A stretch of DNA of 64,000 nucleotides from Laburnicola sp. R22_1 (lineage: Eukaryota; Ascomycota; Dothideomycetes; Pleosporales; Didymosphaeriaceae). Positions 35,490 to 45,287 of the stretch are shown one piece after another. The notes under the pieces were generated by a model. That model worked only from the letters and a program-made list of their open reading frames with translations. It was not told where the DNA came from and made no database searches. Location: the NCBI GenBank assembly GCA_014281115.1, contig JACONQ010000021.1, positions 1 to 64,000 of the forward strand, given 5' to 3'. Made by a program: the position numbers and the translations under genes. Positions within the stretch are counted from its first letter, which is position 1, and each line of letters begins with the position of its first letter.

Positions 35490-35920
35490 CTACATAAAAG
35501 CGTGGGATATCTTCTCTTTTTTTTCTTGCGCCACGCCACGCCACGCTACAAATCCGCAGTCCGTCCTCGGGCAACGCACACACGCACGCACCTCAAGGCG
35601 ATAATAAGTAGACCGAACTACCCTTGCTAATTCTATTGCCGTATACAACAAGCAAGTAGCAGCCATGATAATCGCAATGAATAAAACTCCCTTAACAAGT
35701 GTTAGTCCATCTAGAGTTCCAGCGAAATGAGCCATAGCATTCATTGCGTTTGAGGATCGATCGCGGTGTGATAGTGGAAGCGACGGGATCTTGGGTGACA
35801 GGTTCAAGTGCTTCACGCTGTATGATATTTAGCGTGGATAGTGAGTCTGAGTGGATGTTGTTGCATTCTTGAAGCTCGCGCGTAACTTCGTCTTTGAATA
35901 ATTGGATGAACAAGCAGAGA
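35490..35920 (-). pseudogene. Possible relic of a small membrane protein gene
   Basis: On the minus strand one frame from about 35913 reads LFIQLFKDEVTRELQECNN and onward to LKRNECYG. A second frame continues with GTLDGLTLVKG and a hydrophobic stretch VLFIAIIMAATCLLYTAI that could be one transmembrane helix, ending at 35490. Protein-like sequence switches frame near 35720 and there is no convincing ATG-to-stop frame or splice pair. It may be a broken gene at the edge of the subtelomere. I do not recognise a family. Flanking sequence at 35104-35489 and 35921-36098 shows nothing else. Confidence 0.3.
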
Positions 35921-36098
35921 TAGGCGCCATAACCCCTGCAAGCGATAACCTACTGGAAAGTGTTCGTACACAGTATATATCCCAAAGCCACCCGGCCATT
36001 ATCCACCGCCCTAAATATTCCCCAACTAACTCAACAAATATACTTCCCCTCTCCCCTCACCAGCCATCTCATAAACCAAGCCCCACCCACGCCCACCC

Positions 36099-37217
36099 TC
36101 AAACCCCCTCCCCATCCACCGAATAAATCTGCTGCACCCGATTCACCACCCTATCCAACAAACTAACCAACTCATCACTCACAAACCCGGGCCCATCCCT
36201 CTGCACAAAATGGCCACACCCCACCGCAACGAGCGGCCCAATCGCCTTCCCCTCATCCGTGATCCTCACCAGCCCCTCATTATACCGCTGCCACGCCGGA
36301 TTCGCATACGTCATCGTCAGCACTTTGGGCGTCTGGAGCGGCCCCTCTTCCGACTGCTGCGCAAACGTCTCCCAGTCGTGCCCCACGACGGTGAGATACG
36401 GCCCCTCGCCGTGGTAGCCTTCTAGTTTGGGGGCGTCCGCGGCGGGGAGGAGGGTGGCGAGGTTGCGGCGCGAGAGGCCTTCGTTGTTGGGGACGGAGGG
36501 GTGGAACATGCTCTTGTAGGCGTGGCGGGTGCGGCGGACGTCGTCGATGGAGACACCTGGGGGGAGGACGTTGGGGTCGAAGGCCTTGGCGTCGGGGTCG
36601 GGCCAGAGGGAGAGGAAGTCCGAGTTTGCCATTATGCTGTCGAGGAAGAGGAGGCCGAGGACGGTGCCCGGGTACGTTTGCGCAAAGAGGCGGGCGAGGG
36701 CGCAGCCGATGCTGTTGCAGACGAAGATGAGGCAGGGGAATTTGGTGGGGTTGGAGATGTCGAGGTGCTCTTTCCAGATTTGGAGGGTGAATTGGCGGAG
36801 AGTGTGCACGGCGCTCATGCAGTCGTGGCCGTGGCAGGGTGGGTCTTGTTTATCGTCTGGATCGCGGTCGCTGTCGCCTTGGCCGTAGCGGTCGTAGCTT
36901 ATGAGTGCAGGGTAGGGCAGGCGGTTTACTATGCGGTTTTCAAGAAAGGAGTGCAGGGCAGGGTCCCAGGAGGAGCGTGGGAGCATGAGGCCATTGAGGA
37001 AGACGACGAGAGCCTTGGAGAATGGGTTCGGAGAATGTGGCTTGGAGGTTGAGGCTGGGTAGTATGTGTAGTGAATGTTTGCGCCGGGTTTCCCTTCTAG
37101 GGTTATGGTTGATATCTCTGGATCTGGAAAGGGAGGAAGATCTTCCTCGGATGACTGGCGCGACGCATTGGGCTGGTGTGGTTGAACTTGTAGGTGCTGG
37201 TTCGACTGGTAAGTCAT
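36099..37217 (-). CDS. Alpha/beta hydrolase fold protein
   Basis: A single uninterrupted 372-residue frame with ATG at 37217 is the first full gene in from the telomere. It has the layout of the alpha/beta hydrolase superfamily: strand and oxyanion region at 69-76 (ALVVFLNG), DRYGQGDS at 109-116, a nucleophile elbow CNSIGC at 167-172 with Ser169, and a C-terminal histidine motif GCGHF with His336. The elbow has Cys where the consensus G-x-S-x-G has its first Gly. Candidate catalytic acids are Asp193 (FLDSIM) or a later Asp/Glu. No signal peptide or membrane segment is seen, so it is probably soluble and cytosolic. The substrate cannot be predicted; such genes include esterases, lactonases and epoxide-hydrolase-like enzymes. 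No biosynthetic neighbours are present. Confidence 0.85.
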   Translation of the reverse strand: MTYQSNQHLQVQPHQPNASRQSSEEDLPPFPDPEISTITLEGKPGANIHYTYYPASTSKPHSPNPFSKALVVFLNGLMLPRSSWDPALHSFLENRIVNRLPYPALISYDRYGQGDSDRDPDDKQDPPCHGHDCMSAVHTLRQFTLQIWKEHLDISNPTKFPCLIFVCNSIGCALARLFAQTYPGTVLGLLFLDSIMANSDFLSLWPDPDAKAFDPNVLPPGVSIDDVRRTRHAYKSMFHPSVPNNEGLSRRNLATLLPAADAPKLEGYHGEGPYLTVVGHDWETFAQQSEEGPLQTPKVLTMTYANPAWQRYNEGLVRITDEGKAIGPLVAVGCGHFVQRDGPGFVSDELVSLLDRVVNRVQQIYSVDGEGV

Positions 37218-38013
37218 AGTTTCCCGTGGCGATTTGTCCCTAAACTCTTTCTAACGGATGCTGCACTTTAACAAAATCCAGTGTTTCGGATTTGGCAGCT
37301 AACGTGATGGTGAAGATGACGTCAGAATCCGCGAGGGCGAGAGAGGGATGGTGGCACGGGAAGCTCAACCAACGCAGAGGGTAATCCAGACGGCATGAGA
37401 AGAGCGGGCAACGCTGCCGGTCGTTCTTCAGCATATGTCACTATATCCGTGGAGTCTGGACGTTGGCTCGTCATATCGTTGCATTACCCCTCATGAGGGG
37501 TCTCCGCTGAGCAACCTGGGGGCTGTGCCACCCGCGCGACCACTAACGACTCGACAGGGCGTACAATAAGGCCGGCACGGCGTCGACACATGTTTGTCGT
37601 TGTTGCAAAGCGAATGATCCGATCGGTGCGGCCGAGGCTTGCAATTGTCCGAAGCATTGTCGAGGCGGTCGGACTCGGATCACATGCTTTCGCGCGGCCC
37701 ATTGAAGACAAGTGGCCGCCCAGCCAAGCCGGGGAAACGACAAGCGCAGACGGGTTAGGGATCGCGACCGATCAGGCACCGGACGCAGCTGTGGGTCGCG
37801 GTCGCGCGATGACGTCGGCTCCGTGGGGAATGCCGCACGAGCTTTCTTCTCCTTCACCGTAAGTTCGTAACGCAGACGCGGCCGAGCTCCCGTCTCACGA
37901 TTGACTTCGATCCACCAAGCGCCCCGTCGTCAACCTGGTGCAGTAGCTGCACGCACAGCCAGCCAGCCTAGCGCCCGGTAGACGGCCGTCGTCACACTGC
38001 AGAAACCTAGACC
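37218..38013. other. GC-rich intergenic region between divergent genes
   Basis: Separates the hydrolase (minus) from the 277-residue gene (plus) and probably holds both promoters. Overlapping open frames on both strands at 37484-37862 look like by-products of high GC: no recognisable motif and no supporting splice sites. Confidence 0.5.
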
Positions 38014-38847
38014 ATGGCCCATTACGTCTCGACGGCCACCCAGACGGACATCCAGGGTCTCTGCCATGACCCTTCTACGCGTCCCACCGCTCTCTTGCCC
38101 CCAGCAGCCACGCCTACACCGCCCGACGACATGGCCATCGACAAGTCCCGCCTGTCCCGCCTGCCCACGCACGAGTCCCCGCCCTCCGAGCAGGCCACCC
38201 CACCACCCTACAGAAGCCACGGCGACGACGCCAACACCATACAGCCCAGCGTGATGCTGAAGCGAAAAGACCGTCCAGCCATAGTGGCCCGCATCTCGCT
38301 CCCATCCTTGTCGGACCTCAATGCGGAAAATCCTCGATCCCCACCACCCACCGAGGCCCTCATGTCACCGCTGCCCCTAGCCAACCGCCTCTACGCCGGC
38401 CACACGCCCATAATGCCACGCTCATTATCGCCCTTGCCGCCCAGCGAGAGCGGGCCCAGCACCCCAGACGTTGACGCCGTTGACGAAGGAGCGCTCAGCG
38501 GACCGCTCACGCTCCCCCCACAGCCCGGCGGCGAGGGAGCCGTCGACACAATTCCCTTGAGCGTGCTCGACCAAGAACTCGAGAAGCTACGCATAGCGCA
38601 AGAGAACTCGCACGACCGCGAAGGAAGCACCTCGATAAGCGACTCGATGACCGACCCCCCCGAGCCTCCACGCTTTGAAAACGAAAACGAAAACGAAAAT
38701 GCAAACGTCGACGCCGACGCCGCGCCCCTCTCACGCAAAACGTCAAACAACAACGACCGCAAGCTCTCCACCGAGGAGACTGTCGTCGACGGCGTGCTCC
38801 TCAAAAAGCCCAAGATGAACCTCGGCGCGCCCCTGGGCCAAGCGTAG
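38014..38847 (+). CDS. Disordered hypothetical protein
   Basis: A single-exon 277-residue frame with ATG in good fungal context (ACCATGGCC). The protein is rich in Pro, Ser and Thr, with several SP/TP motifs and short clusters such as PPATPTPPDD, consistent with an intrinsically disordered regulatory protein. A short Asn/Glu run (ENENENENAN) comes from a GAAAAC microsatellite at about 38680-38705. No domain, signal peptide or membrane segment is visible. The C-terminal VDGVLLKKPKMNLGAPLGQA looks like a conserved short motif. I do not recognise the family. That it is a real gene rests on length, start context and codon-like composition in a region where antisense frames are also long. Confidence 0.65.
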   Translation: MAHYVSTATQTDIQGLCHDPSTRPTALLPPAATPTPPDDMAIDKSRLSRLPTHESPPSEQATPPPYRSHGDDANTIQPSVMLKRKDRPAIVARISLPSLSDLNAENPRSPPPTEALMSPLPLANRLYAGHTPIMPRSLSPLPPSESGPSTPDVDAVDEGALSGPLTLPPQPGGEGAVDTIPLSVLDQELEKLRIAQENSHDREGSTSISDSMTDPPEPPRFENENENENANVDADAAPLSRKTSNNNDRKLSTEETVVDGVLLKKPKMNLGAPLGQA

Positions 38848-40782
38848 CACGCACCCACATGGGGCCGGCAAGCGCGCCCTGCTTCTGTTTCTGAGTCCTA
38901 CGGGCCCGATTCGACCTCGCAGTACCACGTGGGATGACTTGCCCAACAGCAGGCGCAGACGCGGTCGCGGTCGGAGAGTCTGTCGAGCGTGGCTGGCGAT
39001 AAGAGGGAGAATATACTGGTTGCAGGGATGATTGAGGCGCAGAGTGGGAGGACGGGCGGTGGGTCGGTGGATGGGATTGGATTTTGCGAGTTGGGGTGGT
39101 TGGTGGCGGTTTTAGACGGGGTGGCGGATACGGAAAAGAGGCTTGATCGATTGGCATTTACGTGGGCATTGTTATTGGGAGGGGGGTGGGTGTTTAGGTG
39201 TCTTTGGAGAGACAGACAGGTCCGTGGGAAAAAGTCGGCTTGGTGGATTAAAAGGTTTGTCTGCAGGAGCAGGGGAAAAGCGATACCAACCATAGCCGCA
39301 TGTATTTTTGGATAGATGGGTGGGCTTGGTAGACTAGCTTAGACTAGACGATGCGACAAAGGGTCTTTGAATCCGAGTTCGATTGGACACAATTCCTATC
39401 CACGGTCATCATGTATATGGTCACCTTCACGTTTGTTTCACATTAGCTTTCCAAAGTCTTTTAAAAAAAACCATTTTTTTTTGGAAAGATTTCCTTTCTT
39501 TCTGTTGAGTCACGAGATGCCGTGCGCATCGTATCGTAGCATATGGTGCTTTTTCTCCATCCCCTCTTCTGACTGTATTTGTACGTAGACGTGCAACGAA
39601 ATCTCGAAGCAAAGGGAAGTAGAGGAAAGTACAGCACTATTGGTGCTCGAAGACCTAAAGCGCGCACTCCACACTACTCTACTCCACTCTAGCTAAACAA
39701 ACCCAACCCCTCACCTCACGCGTAAAGCAAGTGCGCAACTAACCAACTAGAATTCTCCAATCAAATCAACCGCTCCCGTCCAGTCTAGTCCAGTCCAGTC
39801 TAGCCCCATCCAAACAGCGTACCTACAATTCCAATCCCATCCTAAAACGTAAGATAGGTAGGCAAGGTAGTAGAACTACACTCTACACGTATATACCTAC
39901 TCCTAGCCATATCTATACTATTACGACGCAATATAATATAATAGATAGGATAAATAGATTTTAAAGAACGCAACCTTGTTATTATCGTCGTTGTCAATAC
40001 TACTTTAAAAGAAAGAAGAGAAAAAGAAAAGAAAAGTATCACGTATCAAGTAGAAATAAACAAACAAAAGATGCACCGCAATAACAATAACAACAACAAC
40101 GACAAGCCAAAAAACCCAAAACCCAAAACCCAAAAAAAAGGCAGTAGGAAAGAGAGAGGGCAAGACTTCAAAGCCAAAGCTAAAAGCAAAGCAAAAAAAA
40201 AAAAAAAAAAGGACGTAGGACCTAGGAGATAAACCCCATCCAACTACGCACAAACACAAACACAAACACAAACACAAAATCATATACCTACCTACGTACC
40301 TACTTCATTACTTAGCAGCTCAAGCGCCTTGCTTACTACGTACCAGACTTGGCATCGACATTAACATCGACATCTACATTTGCCATCTCAATTCCCAAAG
40401 GAAATCCAATTAAAAAAAAAGAAAAAAGCAAGGGATTTGAATTTCCACATTTCCATTTCCATTTCCATTTCCATTAAGCCCACTCCACACTCCACACTCC
40501 ACACCACATCACAGCCATACCTTTTTCTTCTTCTTCTTCTTCAAACGTATACATACTCATTACGTATCCATCTCATATCTCATATCTCTCATTCATGAAA
40601 TTCATGAAATTCAGCCCGGCCATGCCAGACCCCAGACCGTCGTGACTCATCCCCGTACTTGATTTCCCAACTCAACTCATCCCTCACTCACTCTTCTTCT
40701 TCTTCTTCTCAGGGACCACCATACCGAGAAACAACCGAAATTAGTGCCATAGCGAGAAACAAAACCAAACCAAACCAAACCA
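38848..40782. other. Long intergenic region with microsatellites
   Basis: About 1.9 kb without a supported gene. It contains poly-A and A-rich stretches (40095-40215), a CACAAA hexamer run (about 40248-40279), a TTTCCA run (about 40447-40475) and (CTT)n tracts near 40530 and 40685. Several open frames here are translations of these low-complexity tracts. It presumably holds the 3' ends of the convergent genes on either side. Confidence 0.6.
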
Positions 40783-40850
40783 TCAAACCCCCTCCATCCC
40801 CCCGATAATCTCCATCTCTTCCTCCAAATCCACATCCACATCATCCCCCC

Positions 40851-42346
40851 TCACCCCCCCACCCCCATCCATATCAACATCAACATCCCCATCAACATCC
40901 CCATCAACATCCCCATCCTCCTCCTCCGCCCCCCGTCCCCTCCCCCACCCAAATTCGCCAACCTCCTCACCTCCTCCCCCCTCAACCCCGCCTTCTCCGC
41001 CGCCGCCATCCGCACGCTCAACGGCCGACTCATCATATAATTCTCCATATAGCTCGCCCCCAAACTAGCCGGATACCCCAACGAGCCCGTCTGGTCCACG
41101 TCGTCGACGCCCGAGCCCTCCAGACCGCCTACGTACGTGCTGAAGTCTTGTTCCTCGAGGACGCTGGCGGGCTCGGGGGAGGACGCGTAAATGGGTGCGG
41201 CAGAGGCATAGCGCGGGATGCTGGCGTCGGCGTGAGGGGGTTCTGCGGGGGGGACGAGGAAGGTACGTGGGACGGGTTGCGGAGGCGAAGGTTCGGGTTC
41301 GACATGGGATGGCGGAGATTGGGATGGGGGCGAGCGCGATGGTGAGCCGGGGAGCGTGTGGCCCGTGTGTTTGGTGGGGGAGGCGCTGGGCAGGTGGTTG
41401 GGGAGAGCAATACTATGGTGCATAGTGTCATAATGCTCATGACGTTGTTCGTGGACAGAGGTATCTTCGTGGCCCAGTAGACGTGGGTCTATCGCCGCAT
41501 CTTCGAGGGATGCTATCGAATTCGACGTGCTGGACGCGGTCGTTTCGCCGGGCGACATGAGCGGGGGCTCTGTGACATGATCTGCCGGCAACACAGTCTG
41601 GCCATCTATCACCAGGCTCACTCTTTTTCGTCTTTGTTTTTCGCCTTTGTGACGGAGCGACGATTTCTTGGTCGCGGGTCGTTTTGACTTTGTCGTCGCC
41701 ATCTCAGGCGCCTGGTCCCCCTTCTTCGAAGAGCTGCTCACTTGCTCCGGATCCATGTTCCCGCTGTTTCTGGTCACCGATGCTGGCGCATTCGTTTCCT
41801 GTTCACCATGTCCTGCAGGCGAGGTCTGCTTTGGAGTTGGGCCAGAGGCCTCCTCTTTTCTCTTTGGCCGCCTCTTCTTGTCCTTCTCCTTGGACGCGTC
41901 GCCAGCGTCTAGCAGCGGCAAGAAGATGGGAGTCACCAGGCCAAACAGCTCCTTCTCCCGCTTGTGGACCTTGGTGCGCTTTGCCTTCTCCTCCGGCTTG
42001 GACTCGACAGGCCTGTCGGGAGATTGGGACAGCGGAGAGACTGAGTCCGAGGGCGCACTCGAGCTCTGCGGCTCGGCGGGTTTCTGCGTCTCGCCGCATT
42101 CCATTTCACGGTACTGTGCTAGGAGCTAAGGGAAGGCAGATTAGCCCAGCCAACGTCTCGCTGCGAGAGAACGGCGCGCAATACCTGATGCTCGAACTGG
42201 GCGAGCTCGGCCTGCTTCCGCCTTATATATGCATTGATGTCGGCCTCGAGGCGCTGCTTCTTGTGCTCGATGCTGCGGGCCAGGCTCTCCAGCTGCTCGG
42301 TCGAGCAGCCATGGACCTCGGCCAGGCTCGGGTCGGCTTGCAGCAT
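40851..42346 (-). CDS. Hypothetical protein with N-terminal coiled coil and disordered C-terminal region
   Basis: Two exons: 42346-42185 and 42125-40851, with a 59-bp intron (GTATTG...TTAG, branch-like GGCTAAT), giving 478 residues. Residues 16-52 (EQLESLARSIEHKKQRLEAD onward) form a likely coiled coil; the rest is basic, Ser/Pro-rich and disordered, with nuclear-localisation-like KEKDKKRRPKRKEE and KGEKQRRKR. A nuclear or chromatin-associated role is inference. The N-terminus is uncertain: the frame stays open upstream to an in-frame TAG near 42470 that could be a 3' splice site (GCCCTAG). The C-terminus is also uncertain, because an acidic tail is encoded in another frame after a G-run near 40930 (see findings). 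The family is unknown to me. Confidence 0.65.
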
Positions 42347-42870
42347 CTGCCTGGGCTGGGACGTGGATGGGCGGCGAGTGACGGGCTCACGGGATGCGGG
42401 CGCGGCGAATGGCGGTCGGGATGCCTGGGTGCTGGCCCTGCTGGGTACGCGACGCGGAATGCGTGGGCGAAGCTAGGGCGCATGCGGCCGCGAAGGGAGG
42501 CACCTGGGCGCGTGTCAGTTGCCTGGAGCGGTGCGAGGGCAGGCTGCCGGTGCGGGTGGAAACCTGGAGGCACGGGCAGCGGATCGATGCGCGATGCAGC
42601 GCACAAGTCTTGCAGCGCCGAGCAGCGGTGGGGAGAGCTGGTGGTTGTTTTCGCGGGCCCCCTCGCAGCAGAAGCAGCGGCCAAAGCCGGCCTGGTGGGG
42701 AGCGCTGACAAAGGCGGGGTCCTTCGTATCGCGATGCCGATAACGCACCCGCGCTGCCGTGCGACGCTGCTGGATAAGACGGGCGCGGAGATGCGCACCG
42801 TGGGGATCAGTCGTCATCGTTGGGGATGCGGGGATACGACGCGTTGGCCGCCTACAATGAGCCCTGCATA
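42347..42870. other. GC-rich upstream region of the 478-residue gene
   Basis: Probably 5' untranslated sequence, promoter and perhaps an unplaced first exon of the minus-strand gene. Open frames occur on both strands but have no recognisable motif. It ends at the TA flanking the MITE. Confidence 0.4.
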
Positions 42871-43165
42871 CTCGGCCCCTTGCGGTCGTCGATTTTACTG
42901 CGTAAAAGGCCGTGCTTCGCACAGCCCACCAAGCTCAACAATAATACATACTCAACGATAACGTTTTTATAAAAACCACCCAACAACATCAAAATTACGT
43001 CTTTTTTGCCTAGATACAATGCGCAAAAATGCTAAGTAGGCTCTTTATATTATTGCAAATACTAATTTATAAGTATTTATATTACGTGGTTGTATAGTTG
43101 CAACACCAAAACGCGTCAAAATCGCACCTCAGTACCACCACCACCTTATTATAAGCTTACTAGTA

Positions 43166-45039
43166 ACGTACTCCACAACCGAGCGACTCACCCAACCGAG
43201 CGACTCACTTTTGCCAAGACCCCACCAAAACGTGCTACCATCAATAGTACAACGCGATGCCTCAACAACACAACGAACTACTAGCGTCAAACGAAGCTCG
43301 TATACAGCTTGCGATCCAGGCTATCGAACGAGACGCGTCACTTTCGCAAAGACGCGCTGCCGCCATCTATAACATCCCTCAAAAGACCCTCAGCCGACGA
43401 CGCGCTGGAATCGCCTTCCGACGCGACTGCCCACCCAACACAATGAAGCTCACTGTAAGAGAGGAGAAGGCGATTATACAGCATGTACTCGACCTAGACT
43501 CGCGAGGATTCCCGCCACGGCTTGCTGCCGTGGAGGATATGGCCAATTCTTTGCTAGCTGAGCGGCATCGCGACCCTGTGGGCCATAACTGGGCTCCAAA
43601 CTTTGTTAAGCGCCAGCCAGAGCTTAAAGTCAAGTTTAATCGAAAGTACGACTATAAGAGAGCCCTCTAGGAGGATCCTGAGGTGATACGAGGCTGGTTC
43701 CGGCTTGTGGAGAACATGAAGGCTAAGTATGGTATCCTAGATAAGGACACCTACAATTTCGACGAGTCTGGCTTTATGATGGGCATAATATCGACTGGAG
43801 CGGTAGTCACAGGCTCTGAGCGTCGAGGACGGCCAAAGCAGGTGCAGCAGGGCAATAGGGAGTGGACAACAGTCATCCAAGGCATCAACGCAATGGGGTG
43901 GTGGATCCCACCCTTCATTATCTTCGGGGGCAAGCACCACCTCTCCGCCTGGTATAAGGAGAAGGATCTACCTCATGATTGGGTTATTGCAGTCTCTGAG
44001 AACGGCTGGACGACAAATGAGCTTGGTCTGCAATGGCTGAAGCACTTTGATGAGCATACAAAGAGGCGTACTATTGGTGGAGCACGTTTGCTCATTATTG
44101 ATGGCCACGAAAGTCACAACTCGCTCGAATTCCAGGATTACTGCAAAAAGAGTAATATTATTACTCTCTGTATGCCTCCACATTCGTCGCACCTCTTGCA
44201 GCCACTTGACGTGGGTTGTTTTGCGCCGTTAAAGAAGGCGTATGGGCGCCAAGCCGAGAATCTGATGCGCAACCACATCACGCACATCACCAAAATCGAG
44301 TTCCTACCTTGCTTTATTGCTGCTTTTAAGGCTTCAATTACTGAAAGTAATATCAAAGGAGGCTTTCGAGGTGCTGGCCTAGTGCCCCACGACCCAGAGG
44401 CTGTACTATCGCAGCTTGACGTCCGCCTGCGTACGCCTTCCAGAATGTACTATTCGCGATAGTACATGGGAGTCGCAAACTCCGCGAAATAGTACAGAAC
44501 TTGGGTCACAATTAATGCTGGTTAAGCAGAGGATTCAAAGGCATGTGGATAGTTCCCCAACTTATATGGTTGAGGCGGTGGAAAAGCTCGTCAAAGGCGC
44601 CGAGCTGATGGGGCATTCTTTGGTGTTGATGACCAAACGCAACGCCGAACTTCAAGCTGCTAATGAGGCCGCCACGCGACGTAAATCGCACAAAAGAAAG
44701 CGATTGCAGCAAGAAGGAGCTCTTACAGCTGAAGAGGGCCAGCGGCTGGCTACTCTAAAGGACTTTGCGGCGCGCAGTGATGGCAAGAAGGCAAAGAAGA
44801 GGGCGCGCGTTGATGGAGGCGAGCCAACTCAACGGCGCTGTGGACGCTGCGGCGAGCCTGGGCACAATAGAACAACGTGTAAATAACCTGCAGAAGTAGA
44901 TTCTGAATAGATTGGCCTATTTAGACTATTGATAATAGTTCGTATTGACTCTGTACTGTCGTGAATAGTACATGTTTTGGTGGGGTCTTGGCAAAAGTGA
45001 GTCGCTCGGTTGGGTGAGTCGCTCGGTTGTGGAGTACGT
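43166..45039 (+). mobile_element. Pogo/Fot1-like DNA transposon copy A, nearly intact
   Basis: A 1874-bp element with TA at 43164-43165 and 45040-45041. Essentially perfect terminal inverted repeats of about 70 bp start ACGTACTCCACAACC and end near CCACCAAAACGTG. It lies in GC-normal sequence and has hardly any RIP. It is related to the four decayed pogo copies in the subtelomere and is the best reference for their structure. Confidence 0.95.
43257..44886 (+). pseudogene. Pogo/Fot1-like transposase, one nonsense codon and one frameshift from intact
   Basis: ATG at 43257, about 543 codons. The N-terminus has a psq-type helix-turn-helix (SLSQRRAAAIYNIPQKTLSR) followed by a Tc5/CENP-B-like domain. 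DDE blocks are YNFDESGF, LLIIDGHESH and LLQPLDVGCFAPLKKAYG, with 35 residues between the last two aspartates (DD35D). The C-terminus has a coiled, basic stretch and a CCHC knuckle CGRCGEPGHNRTTC. An in-frame TAG at 43668-43670 sits where a Gln is expected (RAL-stop-EDPEV). A frame change at about 44430-44460 moves the tail to the +1 frame, ending at 44886. Possibly inactive; the frameshift could be an assembly error. Confidence 0.9.
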
Positions 45040-45287
45040 TATATAAGTATAACTATGTTGCTATAAGCAAAGCCCCTATCAAACTGCCCAATTAAAAATG
45101 TAAATTACCTAGCAATTTACTATACAAATCGCGTTTTTTATTGTTGAGCTTAATTTATTGTTGGGCTAGTCGGGCCGTGCGAAGCACGGCCTTTTACGCA
45201 GTAAAATCGACGATCGCAAGGGGCCGAGTACGGTCTCGACCGAGACCCATAGGCACTTCACTGTTAAAGTTCCGAGCCGTGGCAATG

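Larger units (their letters stand above)
42871..45228. mobile_element. MITE-like TIR element hosting a pogo-like transposon
   Basis: Inverted termini of about 57 bp start CTCGGCCCCTTGCG at 42871 and mirror at 45228, flanked by TA (42869-42870 and 45229-45230). Without the nested pogo element it is about 480 bp, too small to encode a transposase, so it is non-autonomous. Each terminus includes a hairpin-forming GGCCGTGC/GCACGGCC palindrome (perfect on the right at about 45173-45191, one mismatch on the left). It lies about 525 bp upstream of the 478-residue gene's proposed start and may affect that promoter. Confidence 0.85.

Noticed and set aside
36099..37217. Hydrolase as a named enzyme such as epoxide hydrolase or haloalkane dehalogenase
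   Set aside because: The fold motifs are clear, but the lid tyrosines or halide-binding residues that would identify a substrate class are not evident.
37484..37862. Overlapping 75-104 codon frames on both strands
   Set aside because: GC-rich intergenic sequence; no motif, no splice support and mutually overlapping.
38391..39315. Several antisense and downstream frames around the 277-residue gene
   Set aside because: They mirror the GC-rich coding strand or lie in its 3' region; Arg/Ser/Pro-biased with no domain.
39842..40598. Phe/Leu-rich frames resembling membrane proteins
   Set aside because: Translations of poly-A/T and hexamer microsatellites, not hydrophobic genes.
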